Origin: Dysidea avara
Taxonomy: Eukaryota > Porifera > Demospongiae > Dictyoceratida > Dysideidae
DNA length: 64,000 bases
Reading direction: 5' to 3'
Assembly: GCF_963678975.1 (NCBI RefSeq)
Contig: NC_089277.1
Span: 24,068,672-24,132,671, forward strand
Part shown: in pieces, positions 22,259-34,800 of the stretch
How the letters are laid out: each line of letters starts with the position of its first letter
Numbering within the stretch: the stretch's first letter is position 1
Translations under genes and position numbers: made by a program
Notes under the pieces: model-generated
Database searches by the model: none
What the model saw: the letters and a program-made list of their open reading frames with translations, nothing else
What the model was told of the DNA's origin: nothing

Positions 22259-24138
22259 TTCTTCACACAATTTTTTTAGTTGTAATTTTATGCCATGTTT
22301 TTTTACATTCATAATTATAATTATTTAGTTACATATCACTTATAAACATTCTACTATGTGCAAGGGGAATGATGCAACACATATGGATATTCATAAGAGC
22401 ACAGCTGTGACTGTTAATGGTAATCACCTTTTGTATACATAATATAAAAGGCATCAGTACAACAATCGTTATACAGATTTGTGAGCGTATTTGTCATTGT
22501 AAAAAAAATCCAGCCAGTAATGCCACTATAAACTTTTATTTGTGTACATGTGCAATAATGCTCACTATATATATACATAGAATGAAACAAAAGTAATGAC
22601 ATTTACTGACTAGACCTGTAAAATCTGGGCATGTGGTCACACAAAATTTGTCTACTTTTCAAACTTTCATAACTTTTTATATCATTTATAATATGCAGGG
22701 GTGGATCCAGGGTTTGAAAAGTGGCAGGGTAGTAAGTACATGGAGCAGGGAGTTTGGGGGATGCAAACACCGGCCAGAATTTAATATGTTTCAGGACTTG
22801 GAGTGAAATTTTTGATGTAGAGTACATATATAGTTTAGTGTGCAAATATCAAATTCATAATACTTTCTAAGTCCACGGTATGCATTGATCAAAAGTTGTA
22901 TAGAAATCATTGACATGCAGTCAAGAGTATTCTGTTATGAGCCTAAAGTACACTGGCATAATATACAGTATGTACAGAATAGCATATAAAAAGGACCATG
23001 TGCATTTCATTTGCTGAAAAAAATCCTAGCAGGTTAAATGTGCAAATGGGATGGTGCTGCAGATGCAAGCTTTCACATTCAGCAACTCTGCATTACTATA
23101 AGTAATTTATAAATTTTAGTGCTACATGTAGGTGCATGTGCAGTTCTATTAGAGAATTTTGACTGACTGCTTCTCAATCTTTCATAAGCTTTTTTTCTTT
23201 TTTTAGGGGGAGAGGGGGTGCTGCTTATGCAATATTCAGTCCTAATTGAAAATATTATTGGCTATGTAGCTATGAAATATATACAGGATACACAATGCAA
23301 AATTACGTAATGTGAAAATACTGTACCTTTAATGGTTCTAACTGAAAGCTAGCTATAGCATCTTTGAGGTATGTACAATTAAACTTCTGCGAAGGTGGTG
23401 ATAATAATGATGCAATAAAACTGATGAGATTTCTAATATCTGGCTTGCTCACTCAAAGTTATTGGTTGGAACTTTGTACTGATGCATTCCACTAAAGAGA
23501 CCATGGCCAGTGAGGAGGTCATTATTGAGGCCTATACTGATCAAGGAGCCAGAACCTTGAGCTCTGCTGAACGTGTGGATACAGCCTGTAGTTGACTTTA
23601 TGTGCACACAGCCACTGCATGCATATAGATAATCTTTCTTTGTGGCTAAGAACCTTGGGGATACGTGACTGTAGACTAAGAGATATGTGGACACCAGCAA
23701 TCAGTAGATTGTGCACCATCGTATATGAAACATTAAGATGTTTGAAGCATGTGATACAATAGAAATCTCAGTTTTACCCTGGTTTCTATTGTATCATTTA
23801 ACACCTCCTCTTGAAGATTCCAGTTTCTTAATATAACAGCCATAGAAAAATTAATAGCATTGTGTTACGATATTATTATTTAATGGGCTGGAATGCCTAA
23901 TACATGCAGGCAATGCTAAAATTTCCAGGGTATACTTTAGTCTGTGCATTGTTTCCAAACATTATCCATATATTGATAAAATAGCTACAAACATGTCTAC
24001 TTACTACTGAATTAAATGTTAAAGGATCTTCTGAGAACCTGCGTAGCCTTAACAGAAGCTTTGTGACAATGTAAGGATTGTTTTAGGTCACTCGTGCACC
24101 ACACACCAAGGTCCTTCTCCTCATTCAGGTCAGTAGAC
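22259..24138. other. 3' flank of DM9 copy 2, non-coding
   Basis: Aligns in patches with 11.14-12.49 kb (for example GGCATGTGGTCACACAAAAT and AAATCCTAGCAGGTTAAATG). A GGTGGATCCAGG MITE-end remnant lies at about 22703. No gene was seen. Confidence 0.6.
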
Positions 24139-24551
24139 TAGAGCTGAGCGATAGTACAACTATCATAATCACATACTTCACATAATAGTTGGTTTTATAT
24201 CACGATAGTTACTAGCAGTTATTAAAGACACTCAACTTCATGTAAACAACACATGAATACTCCAATTACATACACACCACATATCTGCTTTTCTAACACT
24301 CCACTAAAAATTGTTATGTGTCAGTATTACAGTTGTTATCTTTGTTGTCCACGTTCAAGCTAGTGAAGCTACTAGCCATTTACAGTTTTCTGAACTTCAA
24401 CACTACTATCATGTTTGCTTTTGTTATCCATGTTTTTGACTAAGCGCAGATATGGATAAGTAATCACAATAGCACGATAGTATACTATCAAGATCACGAT
24501 TGTTAATAGCTATCATGATAATCAATTGATCGCCACTATCGCTCAGCTCTA
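24139..24551. mobile_element. hAT-like MITE with 8-bp target duplication and known empty site
   Basis: 413 bp, starting TAGAGCTGAGCGATAGT and ending with the complement. It is flanked by CAGTAGAC at 24131-24138 and 24552-24559. The paralogous site in unit 1 (12492-12499) has one CAGTAGAC and no insert. The interior is rich in TATCATGATA-type words. Confidence 0.9.
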
Positions 24552-24589
24552 CAGTAGACACCAATTCTTCATAACGTATGATACACAAA

Positions 24590-24900
24590 GTGAGTTACCA
24601 AAATTGCATAATTAATTACATTTTGCAGCAGTAACCAGCTGAATCATTGATACTTGACCACTGCATTACGCTATCAATATCATCTTGCAGTTTAAGACCA
24701 TCATCAAAACTTTTGATGACATATATATAGTGTTATCTGCAAACATCTTAGAGGTAATTACACTGTTGGGTATATCAGTTGCATGCTGACATACAATATA
24801 AACAATAAGAACCCAAGGACTGAACCTTGAAGTACTCCACTCTGGACACTAATCCAATCAGATAGATATCCATTAACTACCACTCTTTGAAGTAGTCAGC
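24590..24900 (-). pseudogene. Second copy of the decayed RT core fragment
   Basis: Paralogous to 12491-12860 (shared CCAAAATTGC, TACACTGTTGGGTATAT and CATACAATATAAACAA-type words) but further decayed, with no open frame of length. It was carried along by the tandem duplication. Confidence 0.6.
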
Positions 24901-25049
24901 AAGAAAAGAATTTTATAGCCTCATAGTGCCAACCTAAGGTTCTTATAATAAAGAACCTACTGACAACAAAGTAAATGGCTCTGTATTAAATTGATGGGCT
25001 GTCCCTACAAGCAAACCACAGTAGTTTAACAACGGCTGTCGGTTTTCAC

Positions 25050-27423
25050 TACGTGTTCATTACCAACTATTTAATACTTGAAAATGAAAGACCGCTCTAG
25101 TAGAGAGTTTTAAATTGGCTTTGTCATAAGTCACAAATTGTTGTATGGAGAGCTAATTGATGTGTGCAGACAGCTTTATTGATCTTATCAAACTAATGAA
25201 GTCCATACAAGTGCAAATTATATTATATGGTTATAAGTGTCATTTAGTCTGGACTATATATGTTGCCACTATTATCTTAAACAAGATTCATATAGCTAGT
25301 TGCAATGAATTCATTAGTCCATACAGTACTAGTACTGCTAATAATACTCTAAACATCAAAGCCTACAATTATCGATGATTATTCTTTGAAGGATTGCTGT
25401 GTGCTCAACAAAAATAAATCAAAAAATGAGTGACAGCTTTATTAAGAGTAACTCAAAATAATTGTGCTTATATCAGTAGCAGTTATATACTTACAATCAC
25501 TTTGTTTGCTTTGACATATTGAGTGGTCAGATAGCTGTTTATATAGCTAATGAAATCCTTACAATTGTAAACTAGCTATATTCACACCGCTATACTGGCG
25601 ACATGCCTGACACATTCTGTAATGTGATTAATTATTCAGAAAGTAAGTTTATTAGTCCCTAATACCTATAGCAGGGGCGGATCCAGGAGCTGGCAAGGGA
25701 GGAGCTGTGCATATTTTAATGAGTTTTGTGGCTAAACCGATCTTTGCCTGACAAAGTTTAGTATTTTAACTAGAAGCATGGCTGGCTTCTCCACAAGTGA
25801 GGGTGGGGGGAATGCCCCATCCTGGATCCGCCATTGTATAGTGTCTATATATACCACTGTGCTAAGCATTTCTGCTTAAAAGTAATCTTGAAATGTAGCA
25901 AAATCCATGATGACTGTATTTGCTGACTCTAATAGAACATTCACCAAATTTGTAAAAAATTAATTGTTATGTTATGCTTCACAAATGTTATAGTAGAAAT
26001 TGCACTATGTATCTTGATCAAACAGTATGGCAGTATTGTTTAGTGGGGTTTCCCCTGAAAATGAATGCTTGGTGACCACCAATAATATGCTGCACGCCTT
26101 TAAAACCATTACAAAGACAATACACAACAAAAGTGCCTCAAATCCTGCTGGGCCAAACAGCAGTAACCATAAGCTCACACCCAGTTTTGCATGCCTCAGT
26201 CACATGCAATGCTACATTTACATAGTTAGCTACAACATGTGACTTGTGTTAGTTAGTATTTTCTCTGTGTGTAGTTCTTACTTTAATAGAATTACTGTGT
26301 TTGTAGATGGATATTTGTTATGAATGCTCTATTAGAGTACACTTGATAGAGTTATCTCCAACTTTCAAAACTATCTGCCGGCTTGATCAATTCAGGCAGT
26401 TCACAAACTTGAAAAATCCTGTAAGAGATTTCAAATCTTTTCAATCAAGATTTCAAAGATTTTATGGTAGCTAAGATTTCTTGAAGATTTCAAAGCAGAC
26501 TAGCTATCTGATTCAAGTTGTGTGATGGTAAGTAGCTACCCAGAAATATACGGAAATTATATCGTGAATAATATTTCAGATTTCAAAATCTCTACCACAG
26601 ACTGTATGAGTATAGCTGATTCAGTGAACACATGTACACGTATAGCTACTGAGACACACATGACAGTACAGATCAAGTTTATATTAAAAAAAAAATTGTA
26701 CAAAAATACATCATCAACATAGGTGGGCAACGTGACATGCAGTACAGGACTATGATTTACTTTCATGGCTCAGCCAGGGAAAGGATTAGGAGGGGGCATC
26801 CACAGAGATGCCAACCTCTGAACAATTTTAGGAGTGAGACCTCAAACACTACCGGCAATGTGGAACAGATTCAAGTGCAGCTCCAGGATTTTTGGTAGTG
26901 AAGACCAAAAAAAAAAAAAAAAGGTCGTCGCATGTTCTAAGTACAAAAATAAGCACAGGTCTGCCCAATTTTAAGCACAGGGCTAATTACGAAGTAGATC
27001 AGGCGTGAGAAATGCGTGAGAACTAAGCTGAAAGAGTGAGAAACAGAGGGTTAGGCGTGAGAGCGTGAGATTACTAGCCAAAGAGTGAGACTCACGCCTA
27101 ATGCGTGAGAGTTGGCATGTCTGCATCCAGTAAGCGAGTTAGACTGTGTGTAATGGTGCCATCATTCTGTCATAAAGTGGGAAACTCCCATGTGATGCGC
27201 GTGCCCCTGTATAAAGGCATTCCCTTCCACCCACTCACACTCGTAGCGTTTCAATCAAACTTGGTTTCAATTTCAGGAATTTATTCATAAGCTATGGTCT
27301 ATCTGATTTAAAGCGCATCAAAACTTTACACGCGCATGTTGAATTATTTAAGTATAAAGTTTCTCAACAGCAAGGCATAGAACACACACCCATAATATTA
27401 TCTACTAGCTATCACTGAAGAAC
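25050..27423. other. Intergenic between DM9 copies 2 and 3
   Basis: Includes a MITE at about 25674-25840 with CAGGGGCGGATCCAGG / CCTGGATCCGCCATTG ends. A patch at about 25.98-26.29 kb is paralogous to 13.0-13.5 kb. A GCGTGAGA-rich repeat spans about 26990-27120. No gene recognised. Confidence 0.6.
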
Positions 27424-30400
27424 ATGGACAAGTTGTGGATGATTGCATCGGCTGAAGGGCACGTTCCACCAGGAACAGTGCACGCAGGAGTGAATGTGAA
27501 AGGTAGACTTACGTATGGAGTACATGTACAGTGTATGATTGTGTTTGCGTCCTTGCATGCTGCCCGCTGGGACAATGAAGTGGTTGTCTTGATCGTTATA
27601 CCCGGCGGCCTTTTAGTAATGCTTTAGTTAACACAGTCGACATGTCGACCTGAACCCTACTTAAATTCCCCAACTTTACACTTTGAACCTGCTACAGGGG
27701 TGTCACGTAGGTACGCGCTGTAGGTAGACCTGCGACCGCGGTCAAAGTCTTTACCGGCCGAAATTTCGCTTTGACCTGTGACTAAGAGCCTTTTCCGACC
27801 TTTGACCTGGAGTATTAAAATTAACACTTGATGTTAAGGTTACACTATTTATTAGCTCACTTTGTTATAAAGGAGTGACACCATCAAGGACACTGTCAAG
27901 ATTGTCAAGTGGAATTTTTTTGTTGATCAGGTTATCAGGAGAACACATACTCCACTACTTTAATACAGTGTGTGCACCATTGTCAAGGCCGATGAGAGGA
28001 TTTAGGGGGCTCAGGGCAAATTTTGAATGTGGCACCCCCATAACCCATAATTTTCAAAAGGAAAAATAGACAAAAGGACATTGCAAGAACAATCTTATAC
28101 TAGACTACAACTAAAAGCAAACCGCTAGCCACTAACCAATATGCTTATTGACAGTTTTAACATGCAAAGCATGCCAAACCAGGGGGCATGCCCCCAGGGG
28201 GTCTGTAAAATTTAGTCCGTCTGAGATTGAACATGAGAGTGATTTTAATAATTTATCGGAGTATAATTATAATGTTTATTGGACTGTTGTATTAGGTTGA
28301 TTGCTGTATTAGGGTATCTCGAGCTTGAATTGTATATCAAACTTTCTGCCAAATACATACCGCCTAGGAAATACAGCATCATCTGAGGCATCTCATGTTT
28401 AGAACTCAAGTGAGGAAAACATTAAAATGGTCTAGCTATAGTGGTGCATACATTGAAACAAGACTACTGGATTATCCTTAGATATTTTATTACTTCCCTC
28501 CATTATTTCTGTTAAATTTATAATTATGCTCATTTGATAAAGTTATTGTGAAGTCAATTCTCGAACACAAACAGTAAAAGTGAAGGTACTTAATTTAGTA
28601 CTACTGTTGGCCAAAGCCTTAGCCTGTACTTCAACACTTAATAATACTGTACTATGGGTGTGTGTACACATAAAAGGCCATACCATAGAAGTTTTGAATA
28701 AGGCCAAAACAAAATTTTTAAGGACTTTGGCACTGTAGTAGTAAAATTAATACTGGATGTTTTTATTACTTGACCCACTATTTATTAACTCGCTTTGTTA
28801 TATATAAAAGATTGACAATATCGAGGGACACTGTTAAGATTGTGGAGTGGAATTTAATGAACTTTGCTTGTTGATCAGGTCATCAGGAGAACACTTACAT
28901 CAGTACACCTAGTACTTTAATACATTGTGTGCACCATTGTTGCTACTGGAAATCTGCTTGTATCTGATATAAAGCCTATCAAATATTTATGCCTAAAACT
29001 ATAGTACTCATCAGTACTCAATCATTAACACCAGACAGTACTTTTAAATTTTGAAATATTATGTCTCGCAATGCACTAATAAGGAAATTTACTGATATTC
29101 TGATAAGAACAATATATTGGGTACAGAATTAGTGATTCCGATACCAATAATTTGTAGTATCTGTGAAAAAGGTACATGCCTATGAAGAGGTTTGCATGTG
29201 CAAAGAAAAATTATTAACCCAGAGTTGGACTCATGGCCATCTTGTGCATGCTCATACTTTACCTACAGTCCTGCAGAGTCACCCTATAAGTAACGATGAG
29301 CTAAATTTGATATACATCTTACTTTTATCCAATGTTATTGTACGTATCTGTATGCATAATGGTTAACATAATCTCTATTAGGTGAGACCCTCTACATTGG
29401 TCAGTATGAGCCTCGTCGTGATGTTAATGAATATCCTTTTGGAATTATCACACCTTCACAAGAAATGATAGTATATTGTGACTACAGTAACACAAGTGAC
29501 AAGGAGTTAACACTGAAGCTTTGTGTGAGGTATGAAGCATTGACTGGTAGAGACTCTGTGGTGTTTTATTGGAAGCCGTGTGATGACTATTCTCAGAAAA
29601 CTCCAAAGTACTTCCCAGAAGATATTGTGTTTTCAAACAAAACTCGTAAATCACTTCTCTATTTTGTTGCTCGGGTTGACCCCCATACTATCAAAGAGAG
29701 CAAAGTGGTAGGAGATTATAACAAAAGCAAATTTCTAGCAGATTTTGATTGTCCACTTGTCGGAATCGGACATGCTTGGTATGTTGAAGGCTTTCGTGAG
29801 AAAGGTCACCGCACACCTATCACCTCTTTTAATGTTTATGTACCTTTTGATGGAAAGATATATGAAGTGTCCAAATTTTCATTTCTCTGCTCACATCAGT
29901 TGCCCAGGTTAAGTCATTTTACATATCCAAAAGATGAGTGGGTGAAAATCTTCAGTCATCGTCTTCCACCTAATGCGTTTCCTGCTGGCATTGCCCCTGA
30001 TGGAGAAGTGTTATATGTTGGCAGAGCAGAATGCTTCAATAGTGAGTATGATCGCAATGATGAGATTCCTGGATATGTGACATGTTCAGATATGCATCTT
30101 CATACCACATGGGATCAACTTGAGATTATTTATGACTACAGTGATGGCTTTGAAATGCTAGTTGTAGAGGATCAAGATTTGCTTGAATGGGTTGTAGACT
30201 CTCGAGGAAAAGTGCCACGGAATGCTGTAATTGCTGGCCGTGGAGAATTTGCTCGCTTGTACTACATTGGCCGTACAATAACTGGCAGTGACCCTTCAGT
30301 TGGAGAAGATTACAGTGATGCTCCCATTAATCTACCAGATGATAGGGTTGCAAACACACAGTTGGTGGGGAAGATTGACAGTGGCCGTGGTAGTATGTGT

Positions 30401-30604
30401 GTTGCATGGAATGGTAATGAATACTATTATCAAAAATATGAAACGTTAGTGCTGAGAAAGAGATTTTCACCAAAAAGCCTACAATGTCTTTGTCGTAATG
30501 CCATCATCATTCTCACAATGGGTATGGCTCACATAGTCGACCAGTTGGAACTTCCTGCACAGCTAAAAGAGTTCTGTAAAGTGACTAGTAACAAAGTAGA
30601 TTAA
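27424..30604 (+). CDS. DM9-repeat protein with C-terminal SOCS box, copy 3
   Basis: Exons 27424..27502 and 29382..30604 (phase-1 intron, AAAG|GTAGAC ... TTAG|GTGAGAC) give 433 residues. This copy keeps the canonical first-repeat Trp (MDKLWMIASAEG) that copies 1 and 2 replace with Glu. The first DM9 unit crosses the junction. A degenerate unit ends near residue 190. Clear units begin at about residue 213 (WVKIFSHRLPPNAFPAG, then DGEVLYVGRA) and about 295 (EWVVDSRGKVPRNAV, then ARLYYIGR). The SOCS box covers about residues 392-427: SLQCLCRNAI fits the BC box and DQLELPAQLKEF the Cullin-5 box. Small indels in the third unit (NSEYDRNDEIPGY) separate it from the others. Family and domain calls are solid; the E3 adaptor role is inferred from the SOCS box. 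Confidence 0.85.
27855..28960. repeat. Duplicated segment inside DM9 copy 3 intron
   Basis: Sequence at about 27855-27990 (CACTTTGTTATA, GTTGATCAGGTTATCAGGAG, GTGTGCACCATTGT) recurs in the same orientation at about 28790-28945, roughly 930 bp away. It is non-coding and not present in the copy 1 or copy 2 introns. Confidence 0.75.
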
Positions 30605-31830
30605 TTCTTCACACAAGTTTATGCTATTTTTATGCTGTTTATTAAATTTTCTTTTCATAATTATAATTAATTGGTAGATAAAAGGTAACACTATATTGTT
30701 CAAAGGGAAATTCCATAGCATTATATGGATGATCATGAGAGCATAGCTGTGACTGTTTTATAGTTGATTGATCAGTATACATAAAATATTAAGACATCAG
30801 TATTATAACAATGTTTTGATTATATGTGTAGCAATTATATATGCTGGCACAATTCTGAGAACAATAGGCGGTATGAGTAGGAATCAGGAATTATGCTGGC
30901 ATTTTGAAGTTTTAACAGTAAGACTTGAAAATCTGCAATTTGCACAATTTTGTAAAATAGATTGAGATACTCTTACTAATAGAACAGTTACAAATCACTT
31001 TACACTATAAGATGTACATACATAGTTATGTGCATATAATGTGTGAACACTGACTAGCTGCACGTGGATCATCATTAGGGATGAGCCTATTTTGCTTTTT
31101 TTTCCCACCTATTCTTTCCAGCAATTCTTTTATTTTTTACCTATTTTGCTCGAATTTTTTCTGTTTTGCTGAGCATCAGTAAAAATTAATTGCAGTATCT
31201 CTAGTTTACAAGCATGTGTGACTGCTCTATTAGAATATTTTGTACATAGTGACTGCTCTATTAGAGTATCTCGATCTTTAGTCACTGTTTCCTATGAGCA
31301 TAATTATGTTGTCCTAATACTATATGCGTGACTGTTCTATTAGAGTATCTCGATCTTTATCAAACAAAATGTACCAAGTTGCCATTCTTTGGTGCCCATT
31401 TTTCCAATTTTCCACCTATTTCCAGCATTTTGCTCTTTGCTTTTAGCTACCAACGTATTTCCCAAAAAATTTGCCGGCAAAATCGGCGCATTCCTAATCA
31501 TCATTCTTTGTGACTAAGAACCATGCAAGAAGCAGTTTTTCATAATATGACAGTTATGATATTAAAAGGTTTGTGTTTGTGTGATCGTCTGATTCAGTTG
31601 GTGGTTAGCCTCTAAGCGGGTTCTTAGCCAGAAAGAGACTTCAGCCTGCAAAGTAACTCCGTATGTGATTGTTGTATTGATAGGCTGTCCAAACCACTAG
31701 AAATTGTCAGATTTTGAACACAAATTCAATAGTAGAAATGGGTAAAAGGGACTTAGTTCACAGGTTACATTATGTAAATTAAAATAATTTTGTAAAAAAA
31801 AATATTACTATGGAATAGCTAAGTGGCTAG
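30605..31830. other. Gap between DM9 copy 3 and SLC35F copy B (tail to tail)
   Basis: No gene. It holds three TGACTG(C/T)TCTATTAGA words within 150 bp (31219, 31250 and 31329). The end (about 31660-31750) resembles the far 3' flank of the other two DM9 units (TGATAGGCTGTC), marking the end of unit 3. Confidence 0.6.
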
Positions 31831-34800
31831 CTAGCTACTACATACAATAAAAGATTTATTTTCACTATGTGAAGCAGAGCCTTCATCTGAATCGTCCAAG
31901 TTAACCAGTCTATCATATTTGGGAGGACAACACCTCCACTCGCAGAATAGTGAGTGTCCATAGTTGTACCAGTAGCCAATACTGAACACTGACTGGTCTG
32001 TACCTCCTTCAGGTACTGATATAATATTGTATAGGATCAGTCCAAACATGATCACCACAAATCCTCCGATGTAGAATGCTGAGAACTGTAAGAATGTGAA
32101 ATACAATACATTTGTGACTGGATTTACAAAAGGTATACTCTTTTCACACATTTTACATGCCAGCAAACAAAGTGTTATAATAGTTGACTTCTTACTCTGT
32201 TTAAGGCCAATTATTGTAATTTCATGTTTCAGACCCTCGCCTGTGTTGCTATATATGTCTCACTGTCTAAATTTGGTCGCTATTATGAGTTTTCTGACAA
32301 TTATTTCATCATCTCAATGTTTAATGACTGTATAGAAGTTATAACAAATGTACAAAGCTAAAGGAAGACTAGATGGGCTGAAGACCAATCCCAATTCCGG
32401 ACTTTAACCCAATAATTTAAGATAGAAGATAGAGAATTGTAATAGGGCATTCAGCTAACTCTAATAATAGTCTTAAGATTGTAACGAATAATGAGCCACC
32501 CACTCACATTAGTTTTGGCTAATTAACTTCCCTACCTGAAACATAAAATTAACAATAAGTGGCCTATTAAAATGTATGCACAGCCAGATAGTTACAAAAC
32601 TATTATTATGCAACGATAATAGCTAAAGGTATGAAGTTTCAAACTCAGATGTTTATGTGTGAAAAGGTACCTTTTTGTAAATTCGGTTGCAGCTTTAATT
32701 TTGTGATGAGGGTTTACAACAATGCTGCCATAAAACAAGGCATTATAAGTGGTGACTGACCAGGGGCGGCTCTACAAAATCTGTTGAGTAGCTGGTTTGG
32801 CCAATCCTAAACTAATAGAACATCCGAATTACCCATGCATAGTGAGAGTTGGATTTAGTTAGATTTGTTTAACATGCCTAAAGGTGTTGGAGAATTGAAT
32901 AGGAAATTTATGACATTCAGTCACTAAAAGTATGTTTCAGCTGACTGTTCTGTTAGAATATATGGATTTTCAATTTTGAAAAGCTGATTGGCTTCCAGAA
33001 ACCAGTGAAACACCCTTAGAACCATGTCTGGACTTGATCAATCAATGCACAAGTGTGTAGTTTGCAGGTATTCAACATACAAAGATATCAGAGTGTGCCC
33101 ACATACCTTTATAATTGTGGTATTTATAATAGTGATACAGATTATTTAGTAATTGTTATGCATGAACATCTTAAATCCACGTGTCAAGATACAATCAAAC
33201 TTAAAGAAGTATTATGTGCACATGAACAATTTATAAACTTACATACACCATATGAATTGCACGAACCAACCTGGTTGCCAAATAAGAAAACAGCAAATAT
33301 CAAGCTGTACACATTAGCGGTGAGGTTTGATAAATTAATTGCCATCGATGATGAGAATATCAGGACCAGCGGTTGCAAATAGTAGTAGCCAATATTGCAG
33401 GCATTGTAACCCAAATAGTAAAGAACTGTAATGGGTAAATGTACAGTGATGTATGGCTCATACCAGCTGGAAGATCCCATGCAATTTCAACCAGAGCTTT
33501 GTGGTCTAAAATACACCTGTAAAAATTATCAAAACCAGCATGCAAAGAAAATCTAGCTACTACACAACGCAAAATTTGATAAAAGAAAAGTTGATAAATC
33601 AGCTAAACTTGTCAACTTTTTAAGTCATCGAACATCCATAAAAGTGAGTGTTTATTGTTTAATTCACTTATTGTTCCATCAATATATAGTTCCTGTTGTA
33701 TGGTAGTTTGGACTTGCTTAGTTAAAGGGAAACACATAATTATAAGCACATGTACATAATTAATAGTGCAATAGTACGACATTATGCATATTGTTTTGAA
33801 GGTACCAGATGGAGCAAGACCAACACTAAATAATCAGTATTTTCAGCTAAAATGATTTCATGGTTTAAAATTTTCATTGAACAATTTTCGTAATTGCTGG
33901 CCAAAACTACAAAAAAAACTTGCATAAAGTTTTACACAGACAAGAAAGTCTCAAAGAAAGAATTGCTCTATCAATAAATCTCCAACATAGCTTTGTAAGG
34001 AGTGGTTATAGAATCAAACACAGGCACTACGGCCAAAAACTTCAACACTGGTTAGCGGATGTAGTACGTGAGGTAGCATGCTACATACTACAAACAATCA
34101 CAACCCAACTGCAATGCAATGCATGTGGATGGAGAACATAAACACACCTATTATCTGAGGTACTGTAGACCAGTAGTATCTTTTTTTCACAATTACGATT
34201 CCAGTACTGCTAATAGTTTTCAAGTGAAAAATTTTGGCTGACCAAACTGCCAACATAAATATTTTAATGATGAACTATGGTATTAAAGTCCAAGTAGCTA
34301 CTGCTATGAATTTGAGTATCCTGATCTTTGACAATACAATAAGCAAGGGCATATGGAATGGGTGGCATACCTGACTGATCTATTAGAGTATTTTCTGTAT
34401 CTATACAAAATTATTTTCATTCAAACTCAACTCAGCTGCCTCAACAGTACACCATTGATAAAGTGAGCCACCCAGGCACTCCAGGCAAGAGCTTGACCAT
34501 GCAGTATATAACCATTTTTAAATCAATCTTAATTTTTTTGGTCCAACTATTTTCTACTAATTCAAGTCCAGTTATGCCACATATAATTGTTATGATTATA
34601 CTGCAAATGCAGAGTTATGATTTTCTGTGAGATATATATATGTAAAAGTAGGGATTCTAAAGTGGGAATATTGATGTTTACTAGCTTATAAACTGCAGGA
34701 AAGCATATAGTTAAGAGAGATGTCTTTAAAAATTATCATGGTATATGCACATAGTGTTCTTGTGCAAACAAACAAGCTGTTCTGTAATACTACGTACCTA

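Larger units (their letters stand above)
16885..26300. repeat. Tandem segmental duplication, unit 2
   Basis: Paralogous to 6007-13500. Insertions specific to this unit are the CACTA-like element at 17311-17792, a retrotransposon tail at about 20119-20560, the hAT-like MITE at 24139-24551, and about 0.9 kb of extra sequence between about 25.05 and 25.98 kb. Confidence 0.8.

Noticed and set aside
33053-33382. Plus-strand 109-residue open frame
   Set aside because: It is antisense to the SLC35F copy B exon 33271-33425 and lacks family features.
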